Assembly (NCBI GenBank): GCA_021272165.1
Contig: JAJSLK010000014.1
Span: 1 to 64,000 of the forward strand
Reading direction: 5' to 3'
DNA: 64,000 nt
From: Methylacidiphilales bacterium
GTDB lineage: Bacteria > Verrucomicrobiota > Verrucomicrobiia > Methylacidiphilales > UBA1321
This document shows positions 57,318 to 64,000 of the stretch, piece by piece. A program made the translations under genes and the position numbers. The notes under the pieces were generated by a model. It was given only the letters and a program-made list of their open reading frames with translations, searched no databases and was not told the DNA's origin. Numbering within the stretch: position 1 is the stretch's first letter; each line of letters opens with the position of its first letter.

Positions 57318-57839
57318 ATGGCCAAGCACCTAACCCTCATCGGCATGCCGGGCGCCGGGAAAAGCAGCGTCGCCCCGCTCATCGCCGAACTTCTCAAGCG
57401 CAAGGTCATCGAGGTCGATGCCCTGATCGAGCAACAGGAAGGTATGCCCATCAACGAAATCTTCCTGGCCAAGGGTGAAGCCTACTTTCGCCGCGTGGAA
57501 AGGGAGCTCATTACCCGTCTGGCCGGGGAACCACCCGCCGTTCTTTCCCTCGGCGGCGGCGCTTTCCTGTGGGAGGCCACGCGCGAGCTGCTTCTGGCCA
57601 AAACGGTCGTCTTCTATTTGTCCGCCACCCTCGACGTCCTTTGCGCCCGAGTCCAGTCCGGGGCCGCGTCTCGTCCGCTCCTCAATCTTCCCGGCGTCTC
57701 GCTCCAGGATGCCATGCGCGATCTCCTCGAACGCCGTGGTAATTATTATGGCATGGCCCATTACCGGGTGGAGACTGATTTCCACAGTCCTGAAGACGTG
57801 GCCAAGGCGATCTATCTCATGCGCGAGGCCTATGAATGA
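57318..57839 (+). CDS. aroK: Shikimate kinase
   Basis: LIGMPGAGKSSVAPLIAELL...EVDALIEQQEGMPINEIFLAKGEAYFRRVERELI...LSLGGGAF. Confidence 0.93.
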   Translation: MAKHLTLIGMPGAGKSSVAPLIAELLKRKVIEVDALIEQQEGMPINEIFLAKGEAYFRRVERELITRLAGEPPAVLSLGGGAFLWEATRELLLAKTVVFYLSATLDVLCARVQSGAASRPLLNLPGVSLQDAMRDLLERRGNYYGMAHYRVETDFHSPEDVAKAIYLMREAYE

Positions 57840-58858
57840 ACGCCCTCGTCGCCGCTCCTGATTCTGTTGCGATCAAGGCCCGGGCCCGCGAGCTCGGCTT
57901 CGATGTCTGCGGTATCACGAGCGCCGATCCGGCCCGCCACGCCGATTTCTTTCGGCAATGGAGTGCCGATGGCAAAGCCGGTGAGATGCAATGGCTCGCC
58001 CGCAATCCCGACCGCCGGACCGATCCGCAGGCCGTCCTGCCAGGCGCCCGCAGCATCATCGTTGCCGGTCTTAATTACTGGCAGCCGCAGCCGGAGGGCA
58101 GGGGACGAGTCGCCCGCTATGCTCTCGGCGACGATTATCATCACATCCTGCTTGAAAAGCTCGCGGCACTCGCCGCCGCCATTACCGAAGCCGGGGAACA
58201 GTCCAAGGTCTACGTGGACACCGGCCCTATTCTGGAAAAGCCGCTCGCCGAGCGGGCCGGAATCGGTTGGCAGGGCAAAAGCACCATGCTCATTCATCCG
58301 AAACTCGGCCCGTGGCTGCTCATCGGCGAAATTCTCACCACACTTGAACTGGAGGCCGATCCGCCCGCGCGCGACCACTGCGGCTCCTGCTCCCGCTGCA
58401 TCTCGGCCTGCCCCACCGGCGCCATCACGGCGCCCTACCAGCTCGATGCCCGCCGCTGCATCGCCTACCTCACAATTGAACTGAAGGGCTCCATTCCCGA
58501 GGAGCTGCGGCCCCTCATCGGCGACCGTGTTTACGGCTGCGACGAATGTCTTGATGTTTGTCCCTGGAACCGGTTCGCCCAAACCACCCGCGAAGCCCGC
58601 TTTCTTGCTCCGCCGGAAGAATCAGGCCGTGACCGCCTCCGCGATTTGCTCGAAATCACACCCGCCGAATTCAAGCGCCGTTTTGCCAACAGTCCGATTC
58701 TCCGCGTCAAACGCCGTGGCCTGCTTCGCAACGTCTGCGTCGTTCTCGGCAATATCGGCACTGCCGAGGATTTGCCTGCCCTGGAAAAGGCTGCCCGGGA
58801 AGAGGAACCCCTCGTCCGCGAGCACGCCGAATGGGCAATCAGACGAATTAAAGGTTGA
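57836..58858 (+). CDS. queG: Epoxyqueuosine reductase
   Basis: Fe-S motifs CGSCSRCISACPTGAI and CDECLDVCPWN; HEAT-like C-terminus; ATGA overlap with aroK. Confidence 0.95.
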   Translation: MNALVAAPDSVAIKARARELGFDVCGITSADPARHADFFRQWSADGKAGEMQWLARNPDRRTDPQAVLPGARSIIVAGLNYWQPQPEGRGRVARYALGDDYHHILLEKLAALAAAITEAGEQSKVYVDTGPILEKPLAERAGIGWQGKSTMLIHPKLGPWLLIGEILTTLELEADPPARDHCGSCSRCISACPTGAITAPYQLDARRCIAYLTIELKGSIPEELRPLIGDRVYGCDECLDVCPWNRFAQTTREARFLAPPEESGRDRLRDLLEITPAEFKRRFANSPILRVKRRGLLRNVCVVLGNIGTAEDLPALEKAAREEEPLVREHAEWAIRRIKG

Positions 58859-59075
58859 TAAACACCCGAACGCCGTCGTTGCGGCGATACCAGTAACCGT
58901 CATGGTCATGGTACCGTGCCCAGTGATGATAGCCGTGATGTTCATCCCAATAGCCATTATGGCCATACGCATAGGGATGATACGGTCCGTAATAGTCCGC
59001 CTTGGCTGATCCGGAGAAAGCAAACAGTGCAATCGCAGTCAGTAGGCCTAGTCCCGACAAATGAAGAGTCTTCAT
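58848..59075 (-). CDS. Small secreted His/Tyr-rich protein
   Basis: Signal peptide + DYYGPYHPYAYGHNGYWDEHHGYHHWARYHDHDGYWYRRNDGVRVFINL. Confidence 0.6.
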   Translation of the reverse strand: MKTLHLSGLGLLTAIALFAFSGSAKADYYGPYHPYAYGHNGYWDEHHGYHHWARYHDHDGYWYRRNDGVRVFINL

Positions 59076-59228
59076 GCGGATGAAGTGGCATTGTCTATGC
59101 CATGAAAATACTGATTACTATAAGTTGTTTGATATCAGTATCTTCAGATAAGTATAATAAATACTCATCGGCCCATTTCCGCCGCAAATCGCTTGGAGCC
59201 CACCCTTCGAGTTGCACTCCGCAAGGCC

Positions 59229-59471
59229 TTATCGGCCGTCCAGCTTGTCCGGGGTCGCCAGCGGTTTGCCCTGATCTGAAACCGAAGCCGGATAGGAGGG
59301 ATCACCACCGACATGCGAATTTTGATCGGCAACGGGACTATTTAAAGTCGATTCGGTGTAGCTCCCATTCGGTTCGGTCTCGTACCGGGAACCGACCTGA
59401 TAGGAAGTGCATCCGGCAAGAAAAAGAAGTGAAATGACAAGCGCTGTTGCGGTGATTTGTGTCCTGGCCAT
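59229..59471 (-). CDS. Small lipoprotein
   Basis: MARTQITATALVISLLFLAGCTSYQVGSRYETEPNGSYTE; lipobox LAGC. Confidence 0.6.
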   Translation of the reverse strand: MARTQITATALVISLLFLAGCTSYQVGSRYETEPNGSYTESTLNSPVADQNSHVGGDPSYPASVSDQGKPLATPDKLDGR

Positions 59472-59579
59472 TAGGTAAAGTTAGAACTCTTTTCCCGCCG
59501 GGTAAACAAGACTTCTAATCACATTTTCTTTTGCGAACCCTCTTGATCTAATCGCCTCTCACAGGCATATTTCCGCGAT

Positions 59580-60638
59580 ATGCCCGCCGCCGATCCTGCC
59601 GTTAAAAACGCCAAGAATAACGCCTCGTCCCGACTTCCCGATTTAAAACCCGTTGAGAAAATAGCGCTTTTCCGTCAGATGCTCATCATCCGCCGGTTTG
59701 AGGAAAAAGCGAAGCAGGCTTTCACCCAGGGCAAGATCAAGGGTTTTTGCCATCTCTACAACGGTCAGGAGGCGGTCGCTGTCGGAACGATTTCGGTCCT
59801 CAACGAGGACGATGCGGTCATCACGGCCTATCGCGACCATGCGCACGCCCTCACGCGCGGTTCGGATCCGAACGCCTGCATGGCCGAGCTCTTCGGCAGG
59901 ATCACCGGCTGCTCCCGGGGCAAAGGCGGCTCGATGCATTTCTTCGATGCCAAGCGCCATTTCTACGGCGGACACGGCATTGTCGGCGGCCAGATTCCCC
60001 TCGGCACCGGCCTCGCCTTCGCCCAGAAATATCTCGGTACTAGTCGAGTTACGCTCGCCTACATGGGTGATGGCGCCATCAACCAGGGCTCCGTCCATGA
60101 GGCGATGAATCTTGCCGCTCTCTGGAAGCTCCCCGTTGTTTACATCATCGAGAACAACGAGTACTCGATGGGCACCAGCCAGGCCCGTTCCTCCGCCGGC
60201 GATCCTCTCACCAAACGCGCGGGGGCCTTTGATATGGCCGCCATTCAGGCCAACGGCATGGACATCGATGACGTCCGCGCCAAGACCTTCGAGGCTGTCT
60301 CGCTCGCCCGCACCGAGAGCCTGCCGACGCTGATGGAAATCCGCACCTACCGTTACTTTGGCCATTCGATGTCCGATCCCGGCAAATACCGCTCGAAGGA
60401 GGAGATCGAAGCCCGCCGCCGCAACGACCCGATCGAACTTTACAAGGCCCGCCTCATCGAGCAGAAGGTCGCCACCGAAGAAAGTCTCAACGCCATTGAC
60501 GAAGAGGCCCTCGCTATCGCCCAGGCCTCCTACGATTTTGCCGATCAGAGCGCCGATCCTGAAATCGAGACCGTTTTCGAGGATATTTTCGCGCCCGAAG
60601 ACCAGATCGCCGAATTTCGTCCCAGCCCGCACGGCTGA
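59580..60638 (+). CDS. pdhA: Pyruvate dehydrogenase E1 component subunit alpha
   Basis: FCHLYNGQEAVAVG...GGHGIVGGQIPLGTGLAFAQKY...MGDGAINQGSVHEAMNLAALWKLPVVYIIENNEYSMGT. Confidence 0.95.
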   Translation: MPAADPAVKNAKNNASSRLPDLKPVEKIALFRQMLIIRRFEEKAKQAFTQGKIKGFCHLYNGQEAVAVGTISVLNEDDAVITAYRDHAHALTRGSDPNACMAELFGRITGCSRGKGGSMHFFDAKRHFYGGHGIVGGQIPLGTGLAFAQKYLGTSRVTLAYMGDGAINQGSVHEAMNLAALWKLPVVYIIENNEYSMGTSQARSSAGDPLTKRAGAFDMAAIQANGMDIDDVRAKTFEAVSLARTESLPTLMEIRTYRYFGHSMSDPGKYRSKEEIEARRRNDPIELYKARLIEQKVATEESLNAIDEEALAIAQASYDFADQSADPEIETVFEDIFAPEDQIAEFRPSPHG

Positions 60639-60689
60639 TTTGCCGCCCCCCGCGGCCAACCGTTTCCCAACCAACCGAATCCTTTTCCC

Positions 60690-61664
60690 ATGCCCACCCT
60701 GACCTATCGCGAAGCCCTGAACCAAGCCCTCTCCGAAGAGATGGAGCGCGACGAGCGCGTCATGCTCATGGGCGAGGAAGTCGCCGAGTATGACGGCGCC
60801 TACAAGGTCAGCGAAGGCCTCCTCAAAAAATTCGGTCCGAAACGGATCATCGACACCCCCATCAGCGAGACCGGCTTCAGCGGTCTGGCCGTCGGTGCGG
60901 CGATGTACGGCCTGCGCCCCATCGTCGAGTTCATGACCTGGAGCTTCTCGCTCGTCGCCTACGACCAGATCGTCAACAACGCGGCCCAGGTCCGCTATAT
61001 GTCCGGTGGCCAGTTTTCCGTCCCCATCGTCTTCCGCGGTTCCTCTGGCGGCGGCCTCCAGGTCGGCGCGACCCATTCGCACACGCCGGAAAACTGGTAT
61101 GCCAACGTCCCCGCACTGACCGTCATCACGCCCGCTTTTCCTGATGACGCCAAGGGCCTGCTCAAGAGCGCCATCCGCAGTAACAACCCGGTTTGCTTCC
61201 TCGAAAACGAAAAGCTTTACGGCTATAAGGATGACGTTCCCGAAGGGGAATATCTCACCGAGATCGGCAAGGCCCGCGTTCGCCGCGAAGGCAGCGATTT
61301 TACCATCGTCAGTAACAGCGGTTCGACCCATCGCGCGCTCAATGCCGCCGCGAAACTCGCCGAGGAGGGGATCAACGCCGAAGTCATCGATCTCCGCACG
61401 ATCAAGCCGCTCGATTTCGACACCATTGCCGCCTCGGTCTCCCGCACGAATCGCCTCCTCATCGTCGAGGAGAACAAGCCTTTCGCCGGCTGGGGCGCGC
61501 AGGTCGCCTACCAGGTGCAGCGCGAACTCTTCGATGACCTCGACGCGCCCGTCCACCGCGTCACCTCACTCGACGTTCCGCAGCCCTACAACGGCCGCCT
61601 CGAACAGGCCGTCCTCCCCAACGAGGATCGGATCATCGCGGCCGTCCGGGAACTTTTGGCCTGA
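60690..61664 (+). CDS. pdhB: Pyruvate dehydrogenase E1 component subunit beta
   Basis: TYREALNQALSEEMERDERVMLMGEEVAEYDGAYKVSEGLLKKFG...DTPISETGFSGLAVGAAMYGLRPIVEFM. Confidence 0.96.
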   Translation: MPTLTYREALNQALSEEMERDERVMLMGEEVAEYDGAYKVSEGLLKKFGPKRIIDTPISETGFSGLAVGAAMYGLRPIVEFMTWSFSLVAYDQIVNNAAQVRYMSGGQFSVPIVFRGSSGGGLQVGATHSHTPENWYANVPALTVITPAFPDDAKGLLKSAIRSNNPVCFLENEKLYGYKDDVPEGEYLTEIGKARVRREGSDFTIVSNSGSTHRALNAAAKLAEEGINAEVIDLRTIKPLDFDTIAASVSRTNRLLIVEENKPFAGWGAQVAYQVQRELFDDLDAPVHRVTSLDVPQPYNGRLEQAVLPNEDRIIAAVRELLA

Positions 61665-61674
61665 TCTCCTTGCC

Positions 61675-62418
61675 ATGAGCAAACTCCCGAACGGCATCCG
61701 CGTTCGCTGGCTCGGTCACGCCACTTTCGATATTACCGGGCCCGACGGCCGGAAATATCTCATCGATCCCTATATCAAAGGAAATCCGAAGTTCCCCAGG
61801 GAACTCACCCATGAGGTTTTCGCCAAGGGCGCTTACGCCTATCTCCTCATCACCCATCCTCACACGGACCATTTCGAGGACGCGCTGCCGCTCCTCAAAA
61901 ACGACCCCAATCTCAAGTCGATCTCCCAGTTTGAAATTGGCCGCTGGCTGACCAGCCAGGGCGTCAAGGATGACCAGGTCACCGGCATGAACACCGGCGG
62001 CACGCTCAAGCTCCCCGGCCTCCGCGTCACCATGGTCAATGCCGTCCATACCAGCTCCATTACCGAGAACGGTATTCAGCGCGCGCTCGGTTTCCCCATC
62101 GGCTACGTCCTTCGCTTTGATGCCGGCTTTTCCCTCTACGTTGCCGGGGACACCGCCGTCACCATGGACATGCAGATCGTCCACGACCTCTACCATCCCG
62201 ATCTCGTCATTCTCCCGATCGGCGATTTTTACACCATGGGCGCCGAGCAGGCCGCCTATGCCCTCAAGCTCCTTCAGCCCAAGTTCGCCATCGGCTGTCA
62301 TTGGGGCACCTATAACGGCATGCCGCCCGGCACGCCCGACGAACTTGAAAAAGAACTGGCGCGTTACCAGCTCTCCACGCAAGTTATCAAGCTGCAACCC
62401 GGCGAATCGCTCACCTAG
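61675..62418 (+). CDS. Metal-dependent hydrolase (UPF0173-like, MBL fold)
   Basis: VRWLGHATFDITGPDGRKYLIDPYIKGNPKFP...LLITHPHTDHFEDALPLL...YVAGDTAVTMDMQ. Confidence 0.87.
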   Translation: MSKLPNGIRVRWLGHATFDITGPDGRKYLIDPYIKGNPKFPRELTHEVFAKGAYAYLLITHPHTDHFEDALPLLKNDPNLKSISQFEIGRWLTSQGVKDDQVTGMNTGGTLKLPGLRVTMVNAVHTSSITENGIQRALGFPIGYVLRFDAGFSLYVAGDTAVTMDMQIVHDLYHPDLVILPIGDFYTMGAEQAAYALKLLQPKFAIGCHWGTYNGMPPGTPDELEKELARYQLSTQVIKLQPGESLT

Positions 62419-62424
62419 ACATTT

Positions 62425-63675
62425 ATGGCCAAAGACATCCTCATGCCCCTCCTCAGCCCCTCCATGACCGAGGGCACCCTGGTCAAATGGCTCAAAAAGG
62501 AGGGCGATACCGTCAAGTCGGGCGACATCCTCGCCGAAGTCGAAACCGACAAGGCGACCATGGACCTCGAATCATTCGATTCAGGTGTCCTGCGCAAGAT
62601 TCTCGTGACCGAAGGCAACAAGGTTCCCGTCCAGTCCCGCATCGGCATCATCGGCACCAAGGACGAAAAGATCGACGAATCAGCTCCCTCCGCTCCGGCC
62701 AAGTCGGCGGCCCCGGCGGAAGCGTCGGCCAAGAAAGAAGAAGCCAAAGCCCCCGCAGCGGTTCCGGCCAGTTCCGCTCCCGCGCCTGCTCCGAGCGGTG
62801 GCCGGGTCAAGGCCTCGCCCCTGGCCAAAAAACTCGCCAAGGCCGCCGGCATCAATCTCGCCACCCTCACCGGCTCCGGTCCCGGCGGGCGCGTCGTCAA
62901 GAAGGACCTCCTCAACGCCCCCGCCAACGGCCATGCGCCCGGCGGCGGCTCATCCATCTTCGCCCGCGGCCCCGTGGCTAAGGAAGGTAGCACCAAGCTT
63001 ACGACGATGCGCTCGGTCATCGCCAAGCGCTTGATTGAAAGCAAGACCACCATTCCCCATTTTTATCTCGAGATCGAGGTCGATGCCGGCCCGCTGCTCA
63101 CCCTGCGGGCCCAGCTCAACGACTCGCTCGGCAAGCTCAACCCTCCGGTCAAACTCAGCCTGAACGACTTTGTCCTCAAGGCCGCCGCCGAAGCCGTCCG
63201 CCGCGTTCCCGCCGTCAATGCCTCCTTCGAGGGCGATTCGATCCGGCAGTTTGCCGACGTCCAGCTCTCCTTTGCCGTCGCCATCGCCGAGGGCCTCATC
63301 ACGCCGATCATCAGGGAAGCCCAGAACAAAACGCTCATCCAGATCAGCGCCGAGGCCAAGGCCCTTGCCGCCAAGGCCAAGGACGGCAAGCTCAAGCCCG
63401 AGGAATTCCAAGGCGGCACCTTCACCGTCTCCAATCTCGGTATGCTCGGCATCGACCGCTTCAGCGCCATCATCAATCCGCCCCAGGCCGGCATTCTTGC
63501 GGTCGGCAATATCGTCAAGAAGCCCGTCGTCGGGCCGAACGATGCCATCGTGGTTGGCCATCGCCAGAGCATCACCCTTTCCTGCGATCATCGTGTCATC
63601 GATGGCGCGATCGGCGCCGCCTACCTCAAGGAACTCCGCGAGCTCCTCGAGAAACCAGCGCTGCTGTTGCTTTAA
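62425..63675 (+). CDS. pdhC: Dihydrolipoamide acetyltransferase (PDH E2)
   Basis: Lipoyl domain VETDKATMDLESFDSG, PSBD SPLAKKLAKAAGINLATLTGSGPGGRVVKKDL, C-terminal LSCDHRVIDGAIGAAYLKELRELLEKP. Confidence 0.95.
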   Translation: MAKDILMPLLSPSMTEGTLVKWLKKEGDTVKSGDILAEVETDKATMDLESFDSGVLRKILVTEGNKVPVQSRIGIIGTKDEKIDESAPSAPAKSAAPAEASAKKEEAKAPAAVPASSAPAPAPSGGRVKASPLAKKLAKAAGINLATLTGSGPGGRVVKKDLLNAPANGHAPGGGSSIFARGPVAKEGSTKLTTMRSVIAKRLIESKTTIPHFYLEIEVDAGPLLTLRAQLNDSLGKLNPPVKLSLNDFVLKAAAEAVRRVPAVNASFEGDSIRQFADVQLSFAVAIAEGLITPIIREAQNKTLIQISAEAKALAAKAKDGKLKPEEFQGGTFTVSNLGMLGIDRFSAIINPPQAGILAVGNIVKKPVVGPNDAIVVGHRQSITLSCDHRVIDGAIGAAYLKELRELLEKPALLLL

Positions 63676-63678
63676 AAA

Positions 63679-64000
63679 TCAGTCCGGTGGTGACGTTGGA
63701 GCTGCCGCAGGGGCAACGTAGACGGGCGGAACCGGCGCGGCGGCAGGAGCCGGCGAGAAATGGGCGGAAGCCTCTGGCGCAGGCGACGGTTTGACGTGGG
63801 CGATTCGATGCGGCACGGGCGGCATATCCTTCCGGTCCACGGTCTTCAGCACCTCGATGTGCATGTTCTCCATCATCTGCAGAATCGGCGCGTTCAAATC
63901 GACCAGCGGATTGATCTCGGACAGGGCCGTTTTCACCACGGCGATGTGCCCCACATCAAATCCGTCGAGCGCGGCATCCATCGGCACCCATTCATCCGGC
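63679..64000 (-). CDS. Hypothetical protein with Ala/Pro-rich C-terminus, 5' end beyond window
   Basis: Frame stays open upstream of the called GTG (…PDEWVPMDAALDGFDVGHIAVVKTALSEINPLVDL…). Confidence 0.55.
   Translation of the reverse strand, partial: PDEWVPMDAALDGFDVGHIAVVKTALSEINPLVDLNAPILQMMENMHIEVLKTVDRKDMPPVPHRIAHVKPSPAPEASAHFSPAPAAAPVPPVYVAPAAAPTSPPD

Noticed and set aside
59643-61556. 637-aa minus-strand ORF opposite pdhA/pdhB
   Set aside because: Spans two well-supported genes in antisense; compositional artefact.
1-64000. rRNA genes, IS elements with transposases, prophage structural genes, integrases
   Set aside because: None recognised in the ORF set or by reading the sequence.

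Overview
This 64 kb, GC-rich window is most likely from Verrucomicrobiota or a related PVC bacterium. That assignment is inferred from the H-X9-DG pseudopilins, GxxExxY genes and overall gene content. Most of it is housekeeping: yebC, glmS, glgC, priA, argS, tkt, rsmI, aroC, aroK, queG, pdhABC and a nuoBCDEFGH block. A roughly 10 kb chemosensory operon (Hpt, REC-DUF4388, CheA, CheW, soluble MCP, CheY, CheB, CheR, CheX, CheY, DUF4388) lies at 9.8-20.2 kb. Accessory material includes: (i) two ~0.5 kb GxxExxY (PD-(D/E)XK-like) cassettes inside the nuo operon, each bounded by its own inverted repeats, with the ATG at the inner edge of one repeat and the stop codon inside the other; (ii) a ~0.9 kb mini-island between an intact tRNA-Arg(CCG) and a displaced tRNA-Arg 3'-half, carrying an ATGA-coupled 57-aa ORF plus nucleotidyltransferase-like pair; (iii) BrnT/antitoxin and VapBC-like modules; (iv) a coupled two-gene cassette encoding an HExxH protein; (v) two BamE/SmpA-like lipoprotein genes overlapping into nuoD/nuoE, and a 44-aa lipoprotein between nuoF and nuoG; (vi) REP-like palindromes. 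The ORF track misses or mis-frames several genes that I re-derived by hand: a GH16 glycosidase running off the left edge, the 57-aa partner ORF, the 44-aa lipoprotein and the true nuoC start.
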